Below, in pieces: positions 49,101-62,845 of a stretch of 64,000 nt of DNA. The notes beneath the pieces are model-generated. The model was not told where the DNA came from. It saw only the letters and a list, made by a program, of their open reading frames with translations, and made no database searches. Origin of the DNA: Brienomyrus brachyistius (lineage: Eukaryota; Chordata; Actinopteri; Osteoglossiformes; Mormyridae). A program made the position numbers and the translations under genes. Position 1 is the first letter of the stretch. Every line of letters starts with the position of its first letter. Location of the stretch: positions 7,354,501-7,418,500 of the forward strand of contig NC_064540.1 in NCBI RefSeq assembly GCF_023856365.1, read 5' to 3'.

Positions 49101-52100
49101 CCCCTCCATCTCCAGTCAGCCGTGTGCCTTAATCCCCAACATCTGATAGGCAGGTTCCCTGCCCTCTGCCTCCCGTTACTACCGCCACTCTGCAGGAGAT
49201 GATGCCTGTCCTCCTCCCACGAGATGGACAATTCAAAGCATAGCTGTAAAATGGAAATACATGCTTTTTTAGTTAGAAAATCCCATTGGATCTGGGCTGT
49301 ATTTCCCGATAAGAATGCACCAAACAGGCAGAATGCCTTTATTTTTGCATATTGTAAGATGAGGACACAAAATGTGTTCAACCATTGCCTGCTTGTAGAT
49401 TAGTACTATGGGTTGGATCGAGACTCTGCCAGCCTGTCATAATCACCATGTAAGGCCCGTGTGATCTGGCAGTAAGATTAGTCCGGTGGACAGCCAGCCG
49501 GCATTTGCGTGGTGATACTGGTTGCTTAGGCACTGAGGCATATCACACATGGAAGGCTGCTGGTCTGGAAGAGGTGTTCCTGACCTTTTATTCAAAGCAC
49601 TGAAGGTGACCTTTTAAAACATTACTCATTAAAGCAGTTGGTGTCGTTTACTTAGCAAATACTCCCCAAACCTGTCATAAGCCTTGCCGTTTCAGAGATT
49701 TTCTGACGCAGTCGTCTGGCCGTACAATTTCACCCTTATCATAATCTCTCCGGTCTTTACCCTTGCCCATTTTTCCTGCATTCAACATGTCAACTACAAG
49801 TACCAAATGTTAGCTAACCGTCTAATATATTCCAGACCTTGACACGTACTTTTTTCACGATGTCATTCGTGGGGGTGCTCATAATGTTTTGACTCATCAG
49901 TGTATAGTGCTGTCAGTTATTAATCCAAGATGTTGGCGTAATGTCTTCACTTTGTCATACAGGATATCGTTTGACTTTTGAAATAGAACTTTCTCCCCAA
50001 GAAAACTTGTCAAGATACTTGCAAACAACCACTGAAATCCACCCCCCAGTTTCAGGCTGACACCCAATGCTGCTGCACTCTGAAGATGATGCGAGAGCGG
50101 TTGATGACCTCATGTCCCAAGTATGTTTGAATGCACTTCCGGTTTCCCCTTCCTCCCTGTAGGCTGTCTGGGGGACACGCAGTTCTGCTTCCGTTTCCGC
50201 CAAGCGGCAGGCAGGAAGTCTTCCCTCGGCTGCTTCCTGGATCAGTTCGACAGAGATGCCCCCCTCTGTCTCAAGGTTAGAACTGGAACTGGTTTTGGGT
50301 GTGAGGAAGCTGCTCTCACAATTGCGAATTGCTAAAAGGCGATGTGTCCTAGAGATGTTATCTTTGACTAAAGTACTCCGTGTTGCAACATATATTATTA
50401 TATGTCAGTAAATGAGTTGGTTGTTCAAGGTCCTGACTGTTTACCACAGAAGATGTACGATGTCTGCACAAACATTTTTGTTGGCAAAAATGCCCAAGAT
50501 ATTTTCGGGAATAAATATCAGTCTGTGACTCAATTTTATAGTAAGCCTCATTAATTTTCCTTCAACTAAATTTAGTCTGTGGATCACTGGGTCTATGAAG
50601 AACTTGTTTGTACCTTTTGATATGATTATCAGTTTCGTTAACAAAATAGCTAAGCTTTAGCTTTTAGATTATTTTATGGTCTCAAAAATCTCTGTCCAGC
50701 CAATGTCCATTACCCTCTGAAGTCAAGTTTCGTAGATGATGGAGTGATGTTGACAACCTAAGGTATTTGGCAGAGGACTGGGCTTTATAGCACTGGAAAT
50801 GCCACACCCTTGCTTTTCAGAAGAGCCCAGTTGCATTGTGAAGACAACATACAAGGCAAAAAAATAAAGACTAAACTGTGATTTCATCTTTGTGGAATTC
50901 CCTTCCTCGGGACAAAGGGTTCATGTGGATTCTCTGAAACTTGACAGTCAATCTGTATAGCAGTGAGGATAAGCAGACATGGCTCTTTGAAGCCTGGCAG
51001 TGGAGATTAGAGGAATTGTAGTTGTATTAAGCATAAGGAGAAGCATTGCAGATGATTGTAATAGCTGGAAATTACTGTTTACAAAGACGTCTGGTGGTGG
51101 CATCTTGCATCAGGGTAGCAGGGGAAACGTGTGTGGATACATCAGTGAGTTGAGACAATGTCTTGCTGCTTACATATAACTCAGATGCCACTGAAACCCC
51201 TCATGCAGGTGAACACAGATTTTTGGCTCACAAAAGATAAGTGGGTGTAAGATTTGGGGAAGTGTCAGATTTTCCATTACCTGTAGGGATCCATCCTTTG
51301 ACTTTTATTGTGATTCCTGAGTATAATCCTTTGAGTTTGATGTCTCTTCCAGAGAGATCAAGGCTATTACTATGGATATGTATACTTCAGGCAAGTCCGT
51401 GACAAGTCGCTCAAGAGAGGATACTTCCAGAAGGTGAGTCTGCCGACCTCTTGACAGGACACTCCCTCTAATACTTTCACTCTAGCCAGGTCCGAGGTCA
51501 CTGTTGTTAGTAATTGGCTCCTGTCATAGCTTACGGCCCCCATTCCAAACTCCCACGGAGCCCTTGTCTTCCTCCCTGCCCGATGATATATCTGCCAATG
51601 GAGCCTGGAGACTTAAAGGGACCAACGACCTACCAGAATGATTATTATTTATTTCTTTTCTTCATAAAAGAACAATATTATGCCATTTGCTGCTCAGGTT
51701 CAAGCAGTTTTTGTGCCGTACATCTGGTGCCTGTTACATTTCCCATGCATATTATGGCAATCAAGTCATGTTTGTAGTTGGGAGGTAACTATTTATTCAA
51801 GAATTATTGAAAGAAGGTAGAGGGATGAGGCAGGTTTCTACTTGTTGAGCGCATATGGATCTAAGTTAGCTTTCCAGGTGTATGTCTGACTTCAGCCACA
51901 TTTTGGGAGTCAGGAAGAGGTCCTCCTGATCAGGAATTTGTTAGTTATTTTAATGATGGGCCTGTTTCTATTGCCAGGGAATCTTTAGTTGTAGGGCTGG
52001 GCGATTTGCGATATTAATATCGACATTGCATGTTATGCATGTGCTGTTCCCACATCGCATGGATCCAAGACAGTCAGCTGGGTTTAGGTCAGGATTTTTC

Positions 52101-55100
52101 ATACTGTCTGGACATTATACTGCAGTACATGGTGTTTTCAAAAACAATGTTATTTTGCAGTACATTTCCGCTATTATGAAATCTCGGTGATAAGATTGCC
52201 GAGCATGTGGGAGTTAAAATTTATTTTTAACTCCTTTTTTGCTTTATACATATCTCAATATTTATCACAAAAAAAATCACGCTGTGATATCTAAGGGTGC
52301 ACTCTCACTTGGCATGGGTGCTTTGTACCATGACCAAGCACAATTGCCCCCTGCTGGTCTGCGCTCACATTGCATTTAATGATCTTGACCCGAGCACCGT
52401 GCAACTTTTTTGTTTGGAAGAAAACATAAGACGGAAAGCACTATTGCACAGCAGGATGGAATTCATGGTTGATATCCTAATTTTATGGCTTATTTTGAGT
52501 TGTTTTGGCCACAATGGCACACAGATTTACGCAGCACAGCGATTTTTATTTATTTGTATAAGACGATGCCAAGTATGAGTTTAGTAGTGCAGACTAGTGT
52601 TGCATGGGATACTGGTAGTGAAAAGAATGCAGCTTCACATTTTTGAAAGCTGTTCAGTATTAATTTCTCTACTGCCAGTACTACTTACACTATTATGGAC
52701 ACTGTAAAGTGTGGCTCAGTGGGCTAAGCCTGTGTGCCTGTAATCAGAAGGTTGCCGGTTTACACCCAGCCTTAGCTTGTCTGTGGTTCCTTGAGCGAGG
52801 CCCTTAACCCCCAGCTCCCTGGGTGCCGCTACGGGTGGCTGCCCTTCATGGACAACGTACTCTGCAAAAAAAGAGTAAGTCGAGACCATTTCCCCACAGG
52901 GATCAATAAAGTATCAATTATTATTATTATTATTATTGCTGATGCTGACCATTGAATAAGAATCATGGACTCAATATATCTGAACTATTACAGGAAGTCA
53001 GTCGTACCTTATGTCAAAATCACATGTGTCATGTTATAGAATAATAAAATGGAGGGTTGCCAACTCTCAGGCATCTGGCATGGCACGCTTTCAGACTCTA
53101 ACGCTCACACAGGAAATCTTACAGCAAATCTATATTATTCCATTATAAACCTAACATTAGCTACATCAAAAACATTGGGGCAGTTTGCAAACCCTACAGA
53201 CTATGCCTACAGGCATTGTACTGTGCCTGAGCACGATCGTTCTCCTCCCCACTTCCCCGCTGGTCTGCACTCACATTATGCCTAACATTCCGAGCCTGAG
53301 CACGCTTTCGTCCTCACCGTGTGACTTTTGTGTAGAAGGAAACAGGAGGAAATACTACCACACAACACAATGGAATTCATAATTAATAACTATCTTGTCT
53401 TTCATTTGGAGTCGTTTTGGGTGCAATGACACATGGCCCTCATCGATTTTATTGAGTATGCAACACAGCAATTAATTGAGCTGCGTGTATAAGATAGTCC
53501 TGTATTTTACCAAATATCTTTCTGTGTGTTGCGTTTAGTTGTTCCTGGATACTCTCATCAGCCCAAATTTCCAGCAAACGCTGCACCTCTACTGTAGACC
53601 AAAGTCATCCCCTTGCCGCAATGTTTGTTAAATATTTGTCGCTATCTGATCTGTACAACTTACCCAATCCATTCCTTCCGGGTCTGGTTCATGTATAGTG
53701 TACATGTGCGTATGCGTGTGCCAGTCACATCACTGACGTCGTGTTTCTCTTCTGTGCTCGGGCATGGTTAGTGTTCACACTGGATTCACACCGGATGCAT
53801 ACTGTACCTGGGGTATGGTACAGAGTGATCACACTAGTCAAATGAACTAGACTTTGGTGTTCAAGCGTGCTCGGGCATGGTATAGATCGCCTAGTGTGAG
53901 TACATCCTCAGAAAAGGACTTATTGACTGATAAGAGAATCGCAATTTGGGCATAAACTCCACAAGTGATGATTAGGTCTTAGCAGAGGCGGACATTTCAG
54001 GTCCAGAAGGTAAAAATCCAAACCAGGATTTTGTTTCAACCAACCAGTTGAGTATCTGTGACTCTGACTCTTCATGCTCAACTGGTTGGTCGAAACAAAA
54101 TCCTGGGTCTAAGTATAGCATTTTGCCAGGACTGTACATGATCAAACCTTTTGCAAGACATCAGTTTTTTTAAATAACTTAAATGTTTACTCGTGCTAGT
54201 TTGCTTAAATGAAATTGGAAAATGGCTTTGGTGTTGGTTTTTCATCAGTCTAAGTAAGGAAATTCCCCTTGGAAGGTCTTTGGCCTGAGGCTCTTTATCT
54301 GACCCTCCTGCCTCCTTCCCAGTCCCTGGTCCTCATCAGCAAGCTCCCCTACATCACCTTCTTCCACTCCTTGCTCAAGCTCGTCGCCCCCGAGTATTTC
54401 GAGAAGCAGGAGCCGTGTCTGGAAGCCGGTGAGCCCAGCTTCACCATCACTGTTGGGGAGGGTCCCCTTTATACTTGTCTTTTTGACTTAACCCTAATCG
54501 CAGTATTAATTCATAATTTGCTTTTATTATGAGCATGCCCATGCACATTTTGTAAGTCTATTATTCAAATGCATGCTTGAGAAGTACAATAAATAAATTC
54601 TCTTGTATGGTTATGAAATCATCGCTTTCAGAAGTTTTTTTTTTTTTTATTATACGAATCTGCTCGCTTAAGATGGAGTTTCATTTTTATTGTTGTTTTT
54701 TCCCTTGCATCAGCCTGCAATGACATTGACCGATGGCCGACACCGTACCCTGGGAAAATCTTAACGCTTCCAATAATGGGAGTTGTCATGAAGGTAGCCT
54801 GAACCCCTTAATTCTCACCTAGATGAAGGCTCTTGCTCTCTTTTTCTTTCTCTCTCTCTCCCTCTTAATCTTGCTCTCCCCCTCCCTCTCCCGCTCTTTT
54901 TCTCTATCTGCCTGCCTATCTCTCTCTCTCTCACTCTCTCACTGTCTGCCTATCTCTCCCTCTCCTTCTTTCTCTCTCTTTCCCTGGCTGCCTATCTCTC
55001 CCTCTCTCTGTCCCCACCCATCTCTGTCACTCGCTTTCACTTTCTGTGCCAGTTCACTGTGTCTCTGATTCTCGCTCTCATAACCTGCAGATTCGGATCC

Positions 55101-58100
55101 CGGCCTGTTATGACAAGCCCGGCATGTCACAGCTGGTCCAGTCGTCGGAGGTGAGAGCCATTCCCCCACAGCCCCAAACCTAACACCTGCCTGCTGCCGT
55201 AGGCTTCATCTTTCATCTGTGTTTCAGAATGACACCCTGGTCTCCGTTGTCCTGCCCACCATTCACGAGGTGGACCTCTTCAGGTCAGTCTGGCTGTGCT
55301 ATGGCCCCATTTGTCGGTGGGTGTCTCGGGGGGGGCTTTGTACATTTTAGTCATGTTTTGAGGAGACGGACTTTTGCAGCAATCAGCACACAGCAGGTAG
55401 ATGCGGATGGTTTAAGGGGAAAGGTATTTGAGGGCGATTCCACAATGATGTCACTGATGCTGACCTCTGTTCCTGGGACAGATGCTTGTTGCCTCCTGGT
55501 GGCATCAAGTGGGACTGCACTTCCCTCAACGGCAGTCCTGCTCATTTATTTTTGATGGTGCTTCTTGGTTAGATTTCACATTGCTGTGGCTCTCGAGGGG
55601 TGGTTATTGATAATGGAGAGCTGCAAATTTCAGATGCTCTGACTGAGTCTAGGGCTTGTAATAGCATGTTCTGTGTCTCTGTGTCTCCTAAGATCTTGGG
55701 GTTTTTACGTTGTATTGATGTTTGGGTGAATAAAGGCAAATTCTTTAGCCTCTCTGTGCTTGGCTGTGGTGTCCCACTGTGTCTCTGTCTCTCCTGGCCA
55801 TCTAGGTGTTTCAGCCCAGTCTTCTTTCACATCCAGATGTTGTGGGAGCTAGTATTGTTGGGAGAGGCCCTGGTCGTCATGGCTCCTTCTCCAGCTGAGT
55901 CTTCTGACACGGTGCTGGCACTGGTCAGGTTAGTGTTCTCCTTGACCTGTGGAGGGCGACGCTGCGTAACGGTGCATTTCCTCCTGAACAACATGGCTTG
56001 ACAGCGTCTAATACCATGTTCTCAGGTCTTACCAAAAGGACTGTAGATGATGGGAACTACTTGGATTACAACCTGTTTTGGTTTGATATTTGAATAAAAC
56101 ACTGTGAGTTCCGCTCTGGCCCCCTGATGACCCCCCCCCTCCTGTTGAGGCAGTGGCTGATCCCGGCGGCTGTTTCTCCGCTTGCAGCCAGTTCTAGGTT
56201 TGGCCTGCTCCTATAATGGAGGTCGGTTGTGAGGGGAAGGTGTGGTCCAGTATGTAAATTGAGCAGTTTAGGATAAAGGGAAGAAGTAGGACTGGGTGAT
56301 ATTAAGATAGATTGATATTTTTTCATACAATATATTGGATCAGCAATACTGTTTATATCGATATAGTTCATGTTGCTTTAAAATGACACTCATAGAGCTG
56401 CCTATTTCTCCTCTCCCTGTCTATCTCTCGCACAACTGCGCCCTGCCCTGCCCCCTCACTCACAAGGCCTGCATGCAGAAAGAGGAGCTAGTAAATAAAA
56501 TACTATATGCCAGTCGTTTAATTTTCGAGCCATTTTGTACATGTACATATACAGCTGGTGTTAATAAAAGTGCATGTGTGACACTGGGGACATTTGGCTC
56601 TGACTTGGAACTTTTTGTTATTACTTTATGGGGAAGTAATATCGAGATACATTTCATATATCACCGTTCAGCTAGAAAATATCCAGATGTGATTTTTTTT
56701 TATTTAATTTTTTTTGGTCCATATCGCCCCGCCCTAGGCAGAAGAGCGAGTAAGTCTGTGAGTGCCTTATGCTCAGCTCACCCTACATTATTTGAGCCCT
56801 GATTTTCCACTCGCCCACAGTTTTTGGATGTCGCAGGCAAAGCAGTGTTCACTTGGCAATGGCAAATCGGCACTCATTCGCGGTTTGAAAACTGTTTTAA
56901 AGACGCAACCTGACAGAGTCGCCGATTTGTCGCTGACGCCTGTCACACATCTAGCACTTCCCCCCCCCCCCCCCGTCCCCCTGGTCCGTGATCAGTTACG
57001 TAGTGTGTAACCGCAATGACTTCAAGACATTCCGATTACAAGGCGCCAGGTTGTGTAGTTTTAACAGTATAGCGATCTGATGGCTCTGAAAGCCGTTCTC
57101 TCTGTCTGTGTTGTAGCTGTATATCCCCGCTCCGCTACTGCAGCGACTTCAGGCCCTACTTCACCATCCACGACAGCGAGTTCAAGGAGTACACCACCCG
57201 CACGCAGGCCCCGTAAGTACCTCCGCCTGCTTCCCAGCCCGATGGATCCATCTCCATCCTGTCCTCCCTGGAAGATCCGGCCTCCTCTGTTTTGCAGGGC
57301 TGTGATGGTCATCCTGCTCTGGTTCACCTACACTGGTTACATCCATCCATATATTTTTCAGTCTCTGTAAATGAAGCCAAAATCATCACCCAAAGGGGTT
57401 TGTGGGTATTAATAGAATATTTCACAGTAGCATATCTCAGAAGATCAAAATATCATGTCGGCAAAAGAGCAAAACCACAGGAGTTCTCCTCAGACTGGTC
57501 TGGGCTTGATGTGAATCCCTCTCTCACGGAGGTTTGGTACATTAACTCCATTATGTTTGATAATTCACTGGTTCTGAATTGTGGACCATTCAGTCTTATA
57601 GTTGTGACCCATAATGCATTGCTGTCAAAGAAGAATAGAGGATAGAGTATCATGCATTTGCAGCCCAGGGGCATGAGAAGTACTCCCCCTTTTACAGGCA
57701 AAGCAAATATGTCATCCTTGTACTTTTGATTGACCCGCTACCCCTATCAGTCCTTAATATCCCTAATAAGTGGCCGCATGGGTAACCCTGCGTTGACATT
57801 TTCATATAGCTGAGAGCTCTGTCTGACTTGTAAATAATTGAGAGGGAGGATGGTTGATGTTTGAATAAACAGAACCTGGCAGCACTGAGGTGGCAGCAGC
57901 AACAGCAGCCAGTGACCTCAGTGCATTAGTACCTTTCTCAGTCAGCTTACTGTCTGTTCTGCATATGGCAGTCAAGGTGGTGTGGTGCATAATTGATGGT
58001 TCCTGTGTACAGTGGTCTTTGTTAGCGGATGTATGAGAGCTGGTTTCGCCTTGCGTCTGTATTGGGTTTCCATCCCTTTGTTTCCCCCCCGCTGGCAGGA

Positions 58101-59246
58101 GATGCAGTTAAACCCTTTTGTGAACAGAAAGATAGTAAAGATGACTCGTAATGTGAAATCATGTGATTTCTACCTTTCTTTAAACAGGAAGTTATGTGAG
58201 TAATGTTAAAAGGATAAAACGTGGTGTCACTTTGAGGCAAACTAAAGTGTCTGTTTTGTGTGTCCCAGGCCATCTGTCATCCTTGGAGTGACGAATCCCT
58301 TCTTTGCCAAAACCCTCCAGCACTGGCCTCACATTATCCGGATTGGGGATATGAAACAAGCAGGTAGCAGAAACGCTGAGTTTCACTGCCCTTTAGGCCA
58401 TGAGCGCCCTGTGTGTCAACGGAGAAAGGTGGTCTTGGTGTGTGTGTGTGTGTGAGTTGGGAGAGTGATTCATCATTGGGTCCTTGACCCCAATACCTCC
58501 GGGGACTGTCTCACTTCTTTCTGAGCTATGTGTCACTTTAGCATCTGCTAAATTTTAAAACAATTATGCCTTTTATTGTAGAAAGAAAATATTATTTGCA
58601 TTTGCCAACAGCTGCTCTGTTGTTGACAAACACACCCCAGAGGCTGGTTGGCTCTGGGTGGCCTTGTGTTCACACTTTCACTCGTCTTTAGGGGAGGTGA
58701 CTAAACAGATGAAGGTGAAGAAGCTGAAGAACTTGAAGACCCTGGATTCCAAACCAGGTGATGAACTTTAGGTGCTGTGCAGAACCTTCTGCTTGCACCC
58801 CCCCCCCTTCATACATTACAGGTTCTAAGGGAAACACCACCAGTGTGTGTGAGTCTGACGTTTGCCACATGCCATTGCAGGAGTGTACAGCTCCTACAAG
58901 CCGTTCCTGAACCGGGACGAGGAGATCATCAAGCAGCTGCAGAGGGTGAGCGAGTGCTGCCCTGTTGATCCCCTTTGCAGACTCTGATCCGCCTTCTACA
59001 CGTTTCGACACGTGAGCCTGAAACCTTGAGGTTGTTGAATCTCCCCCCTCTCGCTTCAAGGGTGTTCAGCAGAAGCGGCCCTCTGCCGCCCAGAACGCCA
59101 TCCTCCGGAGGCACTTCCTGGAGCTGACCCAGAGCTTCATCATTCCCTTGGTAGGACCTTTGCTTGCTGCTGACACTTGGTGGAGAAACCTCAAGCAGAA
59201 TGTAAATTGGGCCATTTGAAGGACGGGCAGGTGCTGCCTGCTGCTG

Positions 59247-59278
<32 letters not shown>

Positions 59279-62200
59279 GGGCTTCGCATGTTCACCTGGC
59301 TTCTTACCCCCTGTTTGACCCTCCCTTCCCCCAGGAGCGTTATGTGGCGAGTCTGATGCCTTTGCAGAAGAGCATTTCACCTTGGAAGGTAAGCTGGACA
59401 TCTGCCTATAAAAAAAAAAACAACACCCTTTTAAGCCCAGGAGCTGAACCGAAGCTAGTATTCTAACACCGCGTCGAGTGGTGTCCCCATTTCTTGAGTC
59501 ATCCTCATCGCCCTCTCCTCAGAGCCCTCCCCAGCTGCGGCCGTTCAGCCAAGATGAGTTCATGAAGACACTGGAGAAGGCGGGGCCACAGCTCACCTCA
59601 CGCCTCAAAGGAGACTGGATTGGCCTCTACAGGTACTGCATCACCATGGCAACCTTCTGACACCTCCTGCTCTCTTCCCGCAATCCCACTGCTCTATTCA
59701 CGTCATCTCCAAAGCTTCCCATTTGTATATGAACTTGCATTCATTTCGGGGTGTTTGCTCTGCATTCTTGCAGACTAACGAATGAATTGCTGTCAGGGCA
59801 GATGTATTTTCTTTATAACCCTTTGGAGTCCACGGCATCGTCCGTGATCGTCCGCGTATCTTTCTTGTGTATTTCTGTTCATAACTCGCTGAAATCTTAC
59901 ACTACAAACATGAAAAAACCGCTGACTAAATCCGTAATCTGTCGTCTTTTCAAAATGTCAGTTGTCGGAAGTATTAAAGTTCTTAAAATTAGGTTAAATC
60001 GGCAAAAAAGTGAACCATGTCACCTTTCTTTGTTTTACCTTACAAGTAGTGCCGACCTCACCTGAAGATCGCTGTTCGCATTATGAATAACTGCATTAGC
60101 GCATATTCAAAACGTATTTGCATGGTAATTTTGATGAATAACGCGACCCAGATACATCCCCATCAGCACTATAAAGGGGGGGAGGATGTAGCCAGGTGTG
60201 AATGGCTCATGCATACACGAGAAAGTGGCTACATGTTCAATGAAAGGACCCCAGAAATAGTGACATGCATTAGGTTTGTCTTATTTATTTATCAAACTGA
60301 ATGTTGCAATTACACCATTTAGTCATTTTCACGTAGCCATGATTTTGGTGAGCAGATATCTGGGATCAAAATAAGCTGACACTATTGCTTACTATGTACT
60401 TTTGTAATGTTTCTGAAAATGTTCCAAACTGCATTTTGCAATGTCTATACTTTTGATGTCAAATTACATGCTTCACATGAATCTGACATATTTACAAAGT
60501 ACACTAAGATGAGTGTAATGGCAAAACAAATATATAAGAAATAATTTATTTGCCATGAATTAAGTTTATGATATTGAATGAAATGAGTGACCACGCCCCA
60601 GTCAGTGAAAGTGTGTTCCCTGCCCCTAAACCCCAGAGGGTTAACTTTTGTGTTATACAATTAAGCTGTGATTCCTGAGTCCGGTCAGTCTGCTTTCCTA
60701 ATTACAGCATGCAGCTATCAGTGAGCTATTCATGCGAACCATTTAGAGACTTTGTCTAAATAGCCAAACAGAAAAAAACAGCAGCATACTTGTTTGCAGC
60801 CAACCTTTATACTGCTCATAACAGGACAATAAAAGGAACCACAGCTGCAAGTAATAGATGACATCATCTGTGACACATGCTTAAATATCCATTCACTTTT
60901 CCATGTTGGAAGACAAACGTGCACTGAGTGGTGAAAAGTGTGCAGCTCCCATTTATGTTTTAGCCATGTAAAACGTGTTATATCCACCTTGTACTTCGAG
61001 CTCAGCTCTTATACAGAAAAGTGTGATGCTTTGATGCTCAGTACCATGGACAGGCTGGATACATTCTGAACTGGCATGATTGTAGTCAGATTGCTCCTTG
61101 TAGACAGCAGTGGGTGGGATTTCCTGTGACCCATGTGATTTCCAGATAGGGAGCAACTGATGCTTTTTGCTTACAGTATGACCCCCAAAATGATGCAGAA
61201 AAATGCAACTGCGATTTGAATGAAAGGAGGTGTTTGTGGGAGTTATTGATCACTTAAAGCAAACCTTTAACCAAGGCGATTCACTTTAAATGTGGAGTTT
61301 TGATCACTTTTATACAAATATTTTATTATAACTTGTGGGAAAAAAACAAGTGACTTGCTTGAAATTTTGAACCTGCTTCCTGACACTACCTGCAATTTTT
61401 ACGTCTCACCTGTTGTGTCTGTAGAATTAAGGTGGCTGTGTCAGAATTCAAGAGGTGCATCCTTTGAAGGGCAGTCGATGAAGGCATAGCTTTTATTGGC
61501 TGTGTTCTTTGACGGTCGAACGGGAAGCGCTGTCACATGGGACGGTCTGGCCGTCACCAGCTGTTCTTATCCTTACTTTTTGATTCACGAGCACTGCCCC
61601 TATCGCCTAGCGGGAACACACCCACTTTTCCTATGTGCAATGAATCTTGGGATATGAAGGATCCATTGGGTGCATCCTTTGTGGAGCAGGAAGAGGAGGC
61701 CACATCACTACACCGCATTTGAAGGAGCCATTGAAATGGGACAGCCTTTGCTGCCCCGCTGTGACACAAATTCAGGGGGTGCAACCATTTGTAGTTACAG
61801 TGTTTGTGTGTGTCTCTCGTGGTTCACCTGTGACCCGTGTCTGACATCACAGGCAGTTTCTGAAGTCTCCCAACTTCGACGGCTGGTTCCGGAACCGCAG
61901 GAAGGAGATGACCCAGAAACTCGAGGCGCTGCACCTGGAAGCCCTCTGTGATGAGGTTTGGTGACACCTGCTTGAAAATGTCAACGTGCCTCCATTAGGG
62001 CGACCCAGTTGCCTTTAGAAAATATTTTTTGGTTTCTTAACTTCCCTGCTTGGTTCCTAATATCACCTTTTTCAGTCGCTGAGGACTATTTTATATGTTT
62101 GTTTGTTTGGGAAAATTCCCCCCAGATGTGTCTAACCCACTGAAATGTGTTGTGTGGATGTGCTTGAGGTCTAACCCTAAAGTAACGCACATAGATCCTA

Positions 62201-62811
62201 TAGGGAGATGCCACGTTTAAGGGCAGCTGCAGATGTTTTACCCTCATACTGTGGTAGAGTGAGCTGAGAAATGCTACGTTCTGCGGGGCCCTCCCCACTA
62301 GAGGGCTCTCTTCTAGTTCCCAGCCCAACCGACCAACCCTGCTCTCATCGCAGGACCTACAGCTGCGCATCCAGAAGCACACGGAGGTGGAGACAGTGGA
62401 CCTCGTGCTCAAGCTGAAGGATAAACTGGTCAGTGTGGGTTTTTTTTTTTTTTAGTTGTGTGGCAGCTTACAGATGAATGCACCAGGTGTGAAACAGTGG
62501 GAGTGCGACGGAACAGCCAGCCACCTGTGGAAAACGGGAAACGGTTGGTTTTGCGATTTTTTTTTTTTTTTTTTTTTATCTGTGCCCTCTCTGCTAGTTC
62601 AGCTGATATTCTATTCCAGGCAGGTTTTTAAATACTTAATTTTATTCATATATAATAGTTAAAGTAGGGGGTGATACGGTTGCTTAAGCGGTAGCACTGT
62701 TCCTGCCGACTTTATGTCACAGTGAGAACACGCAAACTCCAGACACACAGCTGGGATTCGGACCTCCAGCCCTGAAGGTGTGACACAACAGCGCTGTCCT
62801 CTGAGTCACCC

Positions 62812-62845
<34 letters not shown>

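Larger units (their letters stand above)
44116..50162 (+). other. dennd6a intron 3 (6 kb)
   Basis: It contains the 42-bp tandem repeat, two SINE copies (45493-45695 and a degraded one at 47325-47475), a 0.55-kb foldback structure and a DNA-transposon-like tail at about 49880-49910. No exon recognised. Confidence 0.6.
51434..54322 (+). other. dennd6a intron 5
   Basis: Mostly transposon-derived: a GGGCTGGGCGAT-type element fragment (51993-52290), a 1.6-kb terminal-inverted-repeat element with a nested SINE (52293-53909), and a perfect-type hairpin (54023-54106). Confidence 0.6.
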
